In this document: one piece after another, positions 38,106 to 46,074 of the stretch
How the letters are laid out: each line of letters opens with the position of its first letter
How positions within the stretch are numbered: position 1 is the first letter of the stretch
NCBI GenBank assembly: GCA_004015825.1
Contig: SAYS01000001.1
Location: forward strand, 1-64,000
Direction: 5' to 3'
DNA length: 64,000 bases
DNA from: Halovenus amylolytica
GTDB taxonomy: Archaea > Halobacteriota > Halobacteria > Halobacteriales > Haloarculaceae
Notes under the pieces: model-generated
What the model was told of the DNA's origin: nothing
The model's database searches: none
Seen by the model: the letters and a program-made list of their open reading frames with translations, nothing else
Program-made: the position numbers and the translations under genes

Positions 38106-38536
38106 GGTTTTTCCTCTGTTTCAGGAATATTCTCCTCGGTCGGCAGTTCGCCAGCAGGCACGATCTGGCATTCGGGAAGCTCTCGCAGTACCTCTTCGGG
38201 ACCGGGCGGTGCGTAGACAGCAAGCAGGAGTAGCGGTTCCCAGCCGGTGTTGACGGTGCCGTGTTCGACCCCTTCGGGGACGAACACCATCTCGCCGGCC
38301 GTGATCTCCCTGGTTTCGTCGGCGACTTCCTGCTCGCCCTCCCCGCGGAGCACGTAGAGGATCTCGTCGCTGTCCGGGTGGGTGTGGCGTTCGTGGCCCT
38401 TCCCCGGTTCGAGTTTCACGACGCCGGCGCTGAACCGGTCGCCACCCGTCACCTCGGGTGTGCCGAGCCACTTGAGCACACCCCAGTCGAAGACCTGACT
38501 CTCCACGTCGTCCGGTTCGATGAAATACTCCGACAT
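38102..38536 (-). CDS. Single cupin-domain protein
   Basis: 144 residues, one cupin fold: metal-binding-type motifs GHERHTHPDSDEILYVLRGE (two His, one Glu) and EHGTVNTGWEPLLLL. The metal site is intact apart from the fourth ligand, which may be His in VEHGTV. Middle gene of three, between the TIM-barrel gene (2-bp gap) and the Tm-1-like gene (4-bp overlap). Probably binds or processes the small metabolite handled by the neighbours; inference. Confidence 0.88.
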   Translation of the reverse strand: MSEYFIEPDDVESQVFDWGVLKWLGTPEVTGGDRFSAGVVKLEPGKGHERHTHPDSDEILYVLRGEGEQEVADETREITAGEMVFVPEGVEHGTVNTGWEPLLLLAVYAPPGPEEVLRELPECQIVPAGELPTEENIPETEEKP

Positions 38537-38538
38537 GG

Positions 38539-39372
38539 TTAGAACTCGATCTCTTTGAACTCGCGGGCCTGATCTTCGATCGCCTGCTCGGTCGGCAGCC
38601 GTTCGATGCTGGAGGCACCGAAGAAGCCGACGACACCCTCCGTGTTGTTCAGGACGTACTCCGCGTCGTCAGGCCAGGCGATCGGACCCCCGTGGCAGAT
38701 GACCAGTACATCGTCGTCGACTTCTTTGGCCGCGTCGTGGTGGGCCTGCACCCGTTCGGCGGCCGTCTCCAGATCGAGCGCCGTCTCGGCACCGATATCC
38801 CCCGACGTTGTCAGTCCCATGTGCGAGACGATGACATCAGCACCAGCCTCGGCCATCTCGCGGGCCTGCTGTTCGTTGAAGACGTACGGGCAGGTGAGCA
38901 TCTCCTGCTCGGCGGCCTCCTGGATCATGTCGACCTCCTTGTCGTACCCCATCCCGGTCTCCTCGATGTTCTGGCGGAACTGGCTGTCCTCGTCGATCAG
39001 CCCCACGGTGGGGAAGTTCTGGACCCCCGAGAACCCCCGGCGCTTGAGATCGTCGATGAAGACATCCATCTGCCGGAAGGGGTCGGTCCCGTTGACCCCC
39101 GCGAGCACCGGCGTCTCCTCGACGACGGGCAACACCTGATGCCCCATATCCAGGACGATCTCGTTTGCGTCGCCGTACGGGAGCAGGCCAGCCAGCGAAC
39201 CCCGGCCGTTCATCCGGTACCGCCCGGAGTTGTAGATGATCAGGAGATCGACACCCCCGCGTTCGGCGAATTTCGCTGACATCCCCGTGCCAGCCCCGGC
39301 GCCGATGATTGGTTCCCCACTCGATACGGTCTCATTGAGTCGTTCTAGCGACTCTTCGTGTGTGTATCGCAT
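38539..39372 (-). CDS. TIM-barrel protein of the phosphoenolpyruvate hydrolase-like/Tm-1 C-terminal family
   Basis: 277 residues from ATG 39372 (MRYTHEESLERLNETVSSGE). A PEP-mutase/hydrolase-like TIM barrel: GAGAGTGMSAKFAERGGVDL, PVLAGVNGTDPF, GVQNFPTVGLIDE and ICHGGPIAW. In plant Tm-1 this half is fused behind the UPF0261 half; here it is a separate first gene of the operon TIM barrel-cupin-Tm-1-like. The reaction is not established for this family. Confidence 0.88.
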   Translation of the reverse strand: MRYTHEESLERLNETVSSGEPIIGAGAGTGMSAKFAERGGVDLLIIYNSGRYRMNGRGSLAGLLPYGDANEIVLDMGHQVLPVVEETPVLAGVNGTDPFRQMDVFIDDLKRRGFSGVQNFPTVGLIDEDSQFRQNIEETGMGYDKEVDMIQEAAEQEMLTCPYVFNEQQAREMAEAGADVIVSHMGLTTSGDIGAETALDLETAAERVQAHHDAAKEVDDDVLVICHGGPIAWPDDAEYVLNNTEGVVGFFGASSIERLPTEQAIEDQAREFKEIEF

Positions 39373-39480
39373 CCCCACCAGAGAGCTACCCCCGCCAGTG
39401 GTATCAAAATTCCTATAACTACATCGAATCTGGCCGCCCAGATTTATAATTATCTTGCATTATAGATTCGTTCAGCGAGA

Positions 39481-40020
39481 TCACGCTTCGAACAGTTCGT
39501 AGTAGAGAACGCCCGTCGCCGTCCGGCCGTCCTGGATGTCGCCCGACCGAACGCCCTCGATCAGGCCCTCGTAACTCGTCGTCGTCACGTCGATAGTCTC
39601 GTTGACGTCCAGCGATTGCTCACCGCTTTGCTCGCAGTCTCGGGCAACGTAGTAGTGGAAATAGGAGTTCGAAAGACCGTTGGAGGGCTCGAACGCACAC
39701 AGCCTTTCGAGTTCGCCAGCCTCGTAGCCGGTCTCCTCGCGGAGTTCGCGGCGAGCGGCCCGCTCGGGATCTTCATCCGGTTCCATACTGCCCGCGGGAA
39801 TCCCACGGTTCTCCCGTTTGACTGCCTGTCGCCACTCGTCGATGACGACGACCGCCCCACTGGCTGTGAAGGGGAGGATGACGACACTTTCCGGATTCGA
39901 GAGATAGTCGAACTCCCCCTCTTCGCCGTCGGGGAGTTTCACGCGCTCGTTTACGATATCGAAGCCGTCGCAGGTGTACGCGATCTCACTCGCCAGTGTC
40001 TTCCACGCTCGGTCTGACAT
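39481..40020 (-). CDS. NUDIX hydrolase, ADP-ribose pyrophosphatase-like
   Basis: 179 residues from ATG 40020 (MSDRAWKTLASEIAYTCDGF). The NUDIX box is complete: GSMEPDEDPERAARRELREETGY spans the Gly, the REL and the EETG residues. Upstream VVVIDEWRQAVKRENRGIPA is the substrate-binding strand common in ADP-ribose-type members. Hydrolyses nucleoside diphosphate linked compounds; exact substrate unknown. Stands alone. Confidence 0.88.
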   Translation of the reverse strand: MSDRAWKTLASEIAYTCDGFDIVNERVKLPDGEEGEFDYLSNPESVVILPFTASGAVVVIDEWRQAVKRENRGIPAGSMEPDEDPERAARRELREETGYEAGELERLCAFEPSNGLSNSYFHYYVARDCEQSGEQSLDVNETIDVTTTSYEGLIEGVRSGDIQDGRTATGVLYYELFEA

Positions 40021-40085
40021 AGCAGCAGTTCGGGTCTCGGTCAGCAAAAACAGTCCGCTCTCGTCGGATAAATCGACTATCGATC

Positions 40086-41297
40086 TCAGGCGAAGGTTCG
40101 CGAGACGTCTTCGTCTTCCTCTTCTTGCTTGATCTTCTCGTAGGCCTCCCGGAAGTCCGTCATCCGGACCTCGGTCCGGTCCTCGCGGATCGCGAACATC
40201 CCGGCCTCGGTACAGATCGCCTTGATGTCCGCACCGGAAGCACCTTCGGCGAGATCAGCCAGTGCCGCGTAGTCGACGTCGTCGGCGACACTCATCGTCC
40301 GGGTGTGGATCTGGAAGATCTGCTCGCGGCCCGCGGTGTCCGGCTCGGGCACCTCGATGAGGCGGTCGAACCGGCCGGGACGCAGGATTGCGCGGTCGAG
40401 CATGTCGAAGCGATTCGTCGCGGCGATGATGCGGATGTCACCGCGATCCTCGAAGCCGTCCATCTCCGAGAGGAGTTGCATCATCGTTCGCTGGACCTCG
40501 GCATCGCCGGAGGTTTTCGAGTCGGTCCGTTTCGAGGCGATAGCGTCGATCTCGTCGATGAAGATGACGGCGGGCTGGTGCTGGCGGGCGAGTTCGAACA
40601 GATCCCGCACCAGTTTCGCACCCTCGCCGATGAACTTGTGGACCAGCTCCGAGCCGGCCATCTTGATGAACGTGGCGTCGGTCTGGTTGGCGACTGCTTT
40701 GGCGAGCATCGTCTTCCCAGTGCCTGGTGGGCCGTGGAGCAACACACCCGACGGTGGGGTGATCCCGACGTCGTCGAACATCTCAGGGTTTTTCAGCGGC
40801 ATCTCGACGGTCTCGCGGACCTCGTCGATCTGGTCTTTGATCCCACCGATATCCTGATAGGTGACGTCCGGGCTCTCGTCGACCTGCATCACGCGTGCAC
40901 GCACGTCAGTCTCGTCGTCGAGCGATTTGACGATCGAAAGCGAGTTGTTGACCGCGACGCGGGAGTCGGGTTCCAGCCCGTCGCGCATCTCCTCGGTGAC
41001 CTCTGTCAGCGCTTCCTGGTTGTTGCCGTGCTGTTTGATGATCACACCCTCGTCAGTCAGTTCCTGGACTGTGGCGACGAACAGCGGTGACTGCTTGAGT
41101 TTCTTGTTCTCGTGAGTCAATCGCTCCAGTTTCTGCTGGTACTTGTTGTTCTCCGCGTTCGCGTCGAGGAGTTTGTCCCGCATGTCCTCGTTCTGTGATT
41201 CGAGAACTTCGAGCCGTTCCTCCAACGATTCGATCTTCTCCTGCTTGGACGCACCGTCGTCGTACGGCAGTTCGACGTCGTCCACGGTGTCAGTCAT
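40086..41297 (-). CDS. pan: Proteasome-activating nucleotidase
   Basis: AAA ATPase that unfolds substrates and feeds the 20S proteasome. 403 residues from ATG 41297. Coiled coil at ~13-65, OB domain to ~140, Walker A GPPGTGKT, Walker B VIFIDEIDAI, the second region of homology RPGRFDRLIEVP. The very end is DVSRTFA: the usual hydrophobic-Tyr-any C-terminus that docks into the proteasome is here Thr-Phe-Ala. A second pan gene may exist elsewhere. Confidence 0.93.
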   Translation of the reverse strand: MTDTVDDVELPYDDGASKQEKIESLEERLEVLESQNEDMRDKLLDANAENNKYQQKLERLTHENKKLKQSPLFVATVQELTDEGVIIKQHGNNQEALTEVTEEMRDGLEPDSRVAVNNSLSIVKSLDDETDVRARVMQVDESPDVTYQDIGGIKDQIDEVRETVEMPLKNPEMFDDVGITPPSGVLLHGPPGTGKTMLAKAVANQTDATFIKMAGSELVHKFIGEGAKLVRDLFELARQHQPAVIFIDEIDAIASKRTDSKTSGDAEVQRTMMQLLSEMDGFEDRGDIRIIAATNRFDMLDRAILRPGRFDRLIEVPEPDTAGREQIFQIHTRTMSVADDVDYAALADLAEGASGADIKAICTEAGMFAIREDRTEVRMTDFREAYEKIKQEEEDEDVSRTFA

Positions 41298-41455
41298 TAC
41301 CCTTATTAAGGGATTCGGCAATAAGAGGTTTCGGGTAGGTTCTAAAATACGAGATGGAACAAGCTATATCAGGCTCCAGCAGCTTGAAAATGCTCGTCAG
41401 TAATCACACTAAGTAGAAACTATTATTTACTTGCATCTCCGAGAAGGGAAACAGA

Positions 41456-41722
41456 ATGAGTACATCAGAGACAGTTCAGACAGACGAGCCGGCAGCCGTC
41501 GGCTGGGAAGCCGTTCAGGATCTGCCACCGAGTGCGAAGCTGGTCGCGAAGATTCTCGACTACAACGGTGCGCTCACCCAGAGTCAGCTCGCCGAAGAGA
41601 CGCTGTTACCGGCACGGACGGTCAGGTACGCCCTGGGCCGGCTCGAAGATATCGACGTCGTGGAGTCACGGTTTTCGTTCAACGACGCACGGAAGCGCGT
41701 CTACACGCTGACGATCGAGTAA
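41456..41722 (+). CDS. Winged-helix protein, MarR-like
   Basis: 88 residues. The winged helix spans ~25-85: LPPSAKLVAKILDYNGALTQ, SQLAEETLLPARTVRYALGR and a wing KRVYTLTI. Small single-domain regulator; partner and target unknown. An AT-rich TATTATTTAC lies about 30 bp before the start. Directly after it come the transposon-like hairpins. Confidence 0.82.
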   Translation: MSTSETVQTDEPAAVGWEAVQDLPPSAKLVAKILDYNGALTQSQLAEETLLPARTVRYALGRLEDIDVVESRFSFNDARKRVYTLTIE

Positions 41723-41739
41723 CGCGGTGGTTTCCCACC

Positions 41740-41845
41740 GGAGCGTACACGATTCACGCCCGTCCTCAGAAATCTTTGATTTCTGATGTGCGAACGAGAC
41801 GCGAAGCGTCTCGTCAACGCCGTGAACGGCGGGATTCTCTCGCTG
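41740..41845. mobile_element. Remnant of an IS200/IS605-type transposon end (three hairpins)
   Basis: Three adjacent perfect hairpins: TCAGAAATC/GATTTCTGA at 41766-41786, CGAGACGC/GCGTCTCG at 41795-41813, CGCCG/CGGCG at 41818-41831. No inverted terminal repeats or target duplication are evident and no transposase is near. I recognise this kind of hairpin series from the right end of haloarchaeal IS200/IS605 (tnpB-type) elements, so it is probably a solo end or a small non-autonomous derivative; moderate certainty. Confidence 0.45.
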
Positions 41846-41866
41846 AATCAAGATAGCGAGTTTCGA

Positions 41867-42319
41867 TCAGGAGTAGATATCTTCTTCGTCACCGTCCTCG
41901 GGGCGTTCGGCACCGCCGGTGAGGATCTCCGCGCCTTCCGGTGAGAGCTGCGGTGTCACGTTCTCTGAGGTGACCTTGTTGATCTCGTCGATGTTCCCCG
42001 AGAGTACCTTCAGTGCGTCCTGTGGGTTCGGGTAGATCATCATGTAGCCGTTTTCACCCATCGTGATCAGCTGGGTATCAGAGACCATAATCTGTTCTTC
42101 GTTGATAGTTGCCGCGACGGCTGGCAGCGCTGCTGGTCGGCCATCGTCGTCTTCGTCTTCGGTGACCCACCGGATGTGGACATCGTCGAGATCCGTCACA
42201 TCGGTATGCTCTTTGACGATCTCGGCACACGCGACGAGATCCCGGGTGATCTTGGTCTTGTGTTCGTTCTCGTGTTCGCCCTCGAAACAGTGTCGACAGA
42301 CGCGAAGTTCGATCCGCAT
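41867..42319 (-). CDS. Conserved protein with an N-terminal CxxC, function unknown
   Basis: 150 residues, starting MRIELRVCRHCFEGEHENEH: CRHC plus nearby His could hold a metal. The middle has VAATINEEQIMVSDTQLITM and MIYPNPQDALKVLSG, a compact alpha/beta domain; the end is acidic. No membrane segment or enzyme motif. I do not recognise the family name. Confidence 0.75.
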   Translation of the reverse strand: MRIELRVCRHCFEGEHENEHKTKITRDLVACAEIVKEHTDVTDLDDVHIRWVTEDEDDDGRPAALPAVAATINEEQIMVSDTQLITMGENGYMMIYPNPQDALKVLSGNIDEINKVTSENVTPQLSPEGAEILTGGAERPEDGDEEDIYS

Positions 42320-42400
42320 TTGTAACCTCTAGGCTGTTGCAGGCCAAAAGCCCACGGCTTCGGCTCTGGGGTATGACGAGATGTAGAATTAGGAATCCAA

Positions 42401-43014
42401 TCAATCAGCAGCGTTCCCCGTCTCCAGTTCGATCGTATCGAGCAAGTTCACGAAGGGACCGGGTGCGGGGACGAGGTAGACGTTCAGTTCGAGATCAGTG
42501 TCGTGTTCCGGGACGCTGAGGACCGAATCGAGTAGAGGGCGATCCATTCGTCGCGAACGTGCGAGAGTTCCTGCCGGAGCATCTGTTTGCCATCGTGGCT
42601 CAGTGTCGGCGTTCCCATATCGATCGTCGTATCGAGAACGTTCGCGATCTCGTCGATAAAGCCGGAGGTACAGCTGTTACACATCTCCTGCAGGGTGCTC
42701 TCCTGGAGTTCGGTCAGTGCCGCGCCGACCGACTGGCCGGAGAGCAGTTCCGCGACCTTTCTCGCCGTGTCGTCCGAGAAGGTGAGCATAAACACGCCGT
42801 AGGGTGGCTCGGTCAGCTGTATCGTCGCGACGTAACACTCGTCTTCACCCATCGCATCGGGGAGATCGACGGGATCGGCGAAGGCGAGACTCTGGATCTC
42901 GACTGTCGTCTCGGTCCCGGCGAGCGTACTGAACGACTCGGCGACGTTCGTCGCACCGACCTCGATCAGTTCGTTGATGAGCTTCAGCTTCTGGATGTTG
43001 ATCAAAAGCGGCAT
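42401..43014 (-). pseudogene. cheC: CheC-type phosphatase gene, interrupted by a one-base deletion
   Basis: Would dephosphorylate CheY-P or take part in adaptation with the chemotaxis signalling of the cell. The first ~155 codons read as CheC (LLINIQKLKLINELIEVGAT, the EMCNSCTSGFIDEIANVLD and DMGTPTLSHD motifs). After GKQMLRQELSHVRDEWIAL the frame runs into YSIRSSASRN and stops at 42484. In the next frame the sequence continues sensibly as LLDSVLSVPEHDTDLELN and ends at 42401 with DTIELETGNAAD. One missing base, around 42532, accounts for it (614 nt is not a multiple of 3). Either a real null allele or a base-calling error. Confidence 0.7.
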
Positions 43015-43085
43015 GTGGCTCTGTGACTCTATACCCCTCTCTCGTAAACCGAGTTATGCGTTCCCGGGCAGTATCGCGATTGATA

Positions 43086-43577
43086 TTACAGGCTGTCCGG
43101 CAGTCCACCAGACAGTGAGGATCCAGCGGTCCGCGTGGCTGCCAGCACACCCTCGATTGCGGTGGCTACCTCCTCCAGTGGGTCGTGGGTCTCGACGTAC
43201 ACAGCGAGCGCGAAGCTCTCCTCACCGACACGGGTCAGTTCGAGCGCCTCACTCCGGGAGAGTCGCCCGTCGAGATAATCCTGAACAATCTCCGCTTCCA
43301 TCGGCCCCAGTGGCGAGACAGACTCACCGAGCAGGTGCAGTGTCTTCGCCGCTGTCGTCGGCGCGATCCCCGCCGCACGGCCAGCCGATCCCACAGAACC
43401 ACCCTCACAGTACCGTTCGAGCACGGTGGCCGCTGCACTCGGCGAACACGGAAGCTCCTCTGCGAAGGGTTCGAGACGATCGGCGAGCGAGGCGTCGGTC
43501 TCGTCGACGGTCGCCACACCCCGGTCTTCCTGCCGGTCGGTGACCTCGATCCCGGCCGCAATCTCCGACAATCCCAT
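43086..43577 (-). CDS. Haloarchaeal HTH-like protein (DUF7858-like)
   Basis: 163 residues from ATG 43577 (MGLSEIAAGIEVTDRQEDRG). Helical: a repeated helix-turn-helix-like pattern around ~55-85 (SVGSAGRAAGIAPTTAAKTLH) and ~95-125 (QDYLDGRLSRSEALELTRVG). I recall it as DUF7858 (from memory). Possibly DNA-binding; no partner nearby. Confidence 0.72.
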   Translation of the reverse strand: MGLSEIAAGIEVTDRQEDRGVATVDETDASLADRLEPFAEELPCSPSAAATVLERYCEGGSVGSAGRAAGIAPTTAAKTLHLLGESVSPLGPMEAEIVQDYLDGRLSRSEALELTRVGEESFALAVYVETHDPLEEVATAIEGVLAATRTAGSSLSGGLPDSL

Positions 43578-43729
43578 TACGAGAATGTGGTTTCGCCATC
43601 TCATAAAAAAGATGTGATCCCGGTGGACCGTCGTGATACTCCGACCCCCGAACCTGGATCGAGTTACCTGCCGGTAATCGGTAGGTAGATTTTCCGGATA
43701 CCAGCAAATACAGCCGGAAGCTGCTCCTG

Positions 43730-43737
43730 TTTAAATA
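43730..43737 (+). promoter_or_regulatory. TATA element of the TFB gene
   Basis: TTTAAATA centred 26 bp before the GTG at 43760 (29 bp before the ATG at 43763), compatible with a leaderless start at either. Confidence 0.55.
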
Positions 43738-43759
43738 CCCATCGGGGGCCAAAGAAGAC

Positions 43760-44659
43760 GTGATGACAGCCGCGACAGCAAACGTCTGTCCCGAGTGTGA
43801 TGGATCGCTTCGATCAGATGACTGCGAGACCGTCTGCACGCAGTGTGGACTGGTCGTCGACGAACACGCGATCGATCCGGGACCGGAGTGGCGGTCTTTC
43901 GAGGACGACGACACCAACCCTGAGCGTACGGGCGCGCCGCTGACACGCTCCCGGCACGACCGTGGGCTCTCGACGGAGATCGGTCACTCCACCCGACTGA
44001 AGGGTCGCAAACGCCGCCGAGTCGCCCGGATGCGCCGCCAGCACAAACGCACCAAGATCCGCAGCAAAGCCGAGCGCAATCGAGTGTACGCATTCACCGA
44101 GATCCGCCGGCTCGTCGGCGCACTCGATCTCCCGGAACACGTCCAGGAGCAAGCGTGTGCACTGTTCGAATCGGCACAGAAAGCAAATCTCCTCCAGGGT
44201 CGCTCCATCGAGGGCTTCGCAGCAGCGGTCGTCTACGCCACCTGCCGGACGGCGTCGGTTTCCCGGACTGTGACGGAGATCACCACCGCCGCCAAGGCCA
44301 GCCGTGACGAGCTGGACGCCGCCTACGACGCGATGAACCGGGATCTCGGCCTCCCGACGGGTCCGATCGACCCCCGGGAGTTCCTGGCGCGGTTTGCGAG
44401 CAAACTGGATCTCCCGACGGAGATCGAACAAATGGGTCGAAAACTGGCCACCGAACTCCGGGAGCGGGGGCTCGACGCCGGTCGGAACCCGGGTGGCGTC
44501 GCCGCAGCCTGTCTGTACACCGCCGCAAAGCGCGCTGGCCACGGTCTCACGCAACGGGAGGCCGCCGACGTCGCCGACGTGACGCCGGTCACTGTGCGAC
44601 AGACCTACTATAATCTTGAAGGCAAAGGTGACTCACAGGCGATCGCCTGCCAGCAGTGA
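43760..44659 (+). CDS. tfb: Transcription initiation factor TFB
   Basis: Recruits RNA polymerase to TATA/BRE promoters. 299 residues; GTG 43760 or ATG 43763. N-terminal zinc ribbon CPECDG...CTQC (residues ~10-33), a basic B-finger region (SRHDRGLSTEIGHSTRLKGR), then two cyclin repeats: ~105-185 (NRVYAFTEIRRLVGALDLPE) and ~205-290, with the BRE-contact helix VTPVTVRQTYYNLEG at the end. Complete for the family. Haloarchaea carry several tfb genes; which one this is cannot be said. Confidence 0.95.
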   Translation: MMTAATANVCPECDGSLRSDDCETVCTQCGLVVDEHAIDPGPEWRSFEDDDTNPERTGAPLTRSRHDRGLSTEIGHSTRLKGRKRRRVARMRRQHKRTKIRSKAERNRVYAFTEIRRLVGALDLPEHVQEQACALFESAQKANLLQGRSIEGFAAAVVYATCRTASVSRTVTEITTAAKASRDELDAAYDAMNRDLGLPTGPIDPREFLARFASKLDLPTEIEQMGRKLATELRERGLDAGRNPGGVAAACLYTAAKRAGHGLTQREAADVADVTPVTVRQTYYNLEGKGDSQAIACQQ

Positions 44660-44852
44660 GCACCCGAACGAAGTTCCCCAGTCTCTGCGACCAGGGAGTA
44701 TCAGAAAGGGATCTTCTAAAGCTGCAGATTTCGGCGCTAGAATGATCCAAACAGAGTTATTCTCGATCCAAAAATTGAAGTCTACAGTAGAATATTAGGA
44801 TTCTTAGTTAATACGTCCAACAAATACTTACGTGCAAACACACTCGAAGGAT
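44660..44852. other. Intergenic region after tfb
   Basis: AT-richer stretch with no frame of haloarchaeal codon use. AATACGTCC at 44812-44820 and ATACTTACG near 44824 are the likely promoter of the two small frames that follow. Confidence 0.45.
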
Positions 44853-44945
44853 ATGATGACAGAAACACCGACACGCCGACGCGAGGAGACGACCAGCATC
44901 GTCAGTTCAGTGACCGACAACAACCCATGTGGAGACCCAAACTAA
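44853..44945 (+). CDS. Tiny peptide, 30 residues, candidate
   Basis: ATG at 44853 (a second ATG directly follows). Reads MMTETPTRRREETTSIVSSV then DNNPCGDPN and a TAA whose A starts the next ATG (TAATG). Third codon positions are mostly G or C, as in neighbouring genes, though the coding length is too short to be sure. One cysteine near the end, basic N-terminal half. No signal peptide. May be a short peptide or leader, or noise. Confidence 0.4.
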   Translation: MMTETPTRRREETTSIVSSVTDNNPCGDPN

Positions 44946-45073
44946 TGTTACCCTGGACCGCCTCACGAGTGAATCGACCATCGAACCGCCGGAAACGGGA
45001 GTACAAACGCCCCGAGATCAAGCGGGAAGCCGAAGAAGAGTCAGAACCCGAACCGAAACAGGCCGCAGATTAG
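44945..45073 (+). CDS. Tiny basic-acidic peptide, 42 residues, candidate
   Basis: Begins at the TAATG overlap with the previous frame: MLPWTASRVNRPSNRRKREY, then an acidic Glu/Pro-rich tail ending EPKQAAD. Strong charge segregation and good third-position GC. It lies 68 bp before the ABC transporter genes on the same strand. The coupled start suggests that the pair is translated together. Confidence 0.45.
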   Translation: MLPWTASRVNRPSNRRKREYKRPEIKREAEEESEPEPKQAAD

Positions 45074-45141
45074 TTGTCTCGGCGAGAAGTTCACGCGGAG
45101 TACGACGGGCTTAACCGCGAAACGAGCCTTCCTGTAGCTAC

Positions 45142-46074
45142 ATGGGTGAGGCAATCGCGATTAGCGATCTCGACAAATCATACGGCGACGTGCAGGCCCT
45201 CGATGGACTCTCGCTGTCCGTCGATGACGGCGAATTTTTCGGGCTGCTCGGGCCAAACGGTGCGGGCAAGACGACGATCATCAACACACTGGTCGGACTC
45301 GTCCGCGCCGACAGCGGTGAGGCGTCTGTTTTCGGCTACGACGTAGTAGAGGACTACCGCGAGGTCCGCGACCGGATCGGGCTCGCACCACAGGAGTACA
45401 ACGTCGATCGGTTCTTTCCGATCCGGGAGGTGCTCGAACACAAGGCCGGTTACCACGGCTACGGCCGCGAGACGGCCAGCAGCCGGGCCAGGGAGGCGCT
45501 GGAGATCGTCGGCATCGCCGAGAAGGCCGAGGCCCGCTTCCACCAGCTATCTGGCGGGATGAAACGCAGATTTATGCTCGCCCGGGCGCTGGTCTCCGGG
45601 CCGGAGTTGCTCATCCTCGACGAACCCACCGCCGGGGTGGACGTCCAGTTGCGCCACGACCTCTGGGAGATCATCGAACAGATGAACGACGCGGGGACGA
45701 CAATCTTGCTCACGACCCACTACATCGAGGAAGCGGAGCGACTCTGTGACCGCGTCGCGATCATCGATCAGGGACGGAACGTCGAGGTGTCGACCCCCGA
45801 CGAACTGACCGAGCGGGGGACCGATACCCTCGATATCGGACTCGCCGATCCGCCCGCGACTGCACCAGCGTTCGATCTGCCGGGCGTCGTCGAGGCCAGC
45901 ATGGACGGCGACCGACTGCTCGTGACCGCCCGCGGCGGGAGCAAACTCGTCCCGACAGTGTTGCGCGATCTCGAAGCCGACGGCTACGAGGTGTCAGATC
46001 TGGATATCAGACGTGCTTCACTCGAAGAGGTGTTCGTCGATCTCACACGGACAGAGGAGGTGGCCAGTTCGTGA
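45142..46074 (+). CDS. ABC transporter ATP-binding protein (DrrA-like)
   Basis: 310 residues. Walker A LLGPNGAGKTTII at ~37-49, signature LSGGMKRRFMLAR near 136, Walker B LLILDEPTAGVD, switch His in LLTTHYIEEAE, all intact. A C-terminal ~80-residue domain (after ~220) is typical of the drug/daunorubicin-type exporters. Partner permease overlaps its stop by 4 bp. Substrate unknown. Confidence 0.93.
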   Translation: MGEAIAISDLDKSYGDVQALDGLSLSVDDGEFFGLLGPNGAGKTTIINTLVGLVRADSGEASVFGYDVVEDYREVRDRIGLAPQEYNVDRFFPIREVLEHKAGYHGYGRETASSRAREALEIVGIAEKAEARFHQLSGGMKRRFMLARALVSGPELLILDEPTAGVDVQLRHDLWEIIEQMNDAGTTILLTTHYIEEAERLCDRVAIIDQGRNVEVSTPDELTERGTDTLDIGLADPPATAPAFDLPGVVEASMDGDRLLVTARGGSKLVPTVLRDLEADGYEVSDLDIRRASLEEVFVDLTRTEEVASS

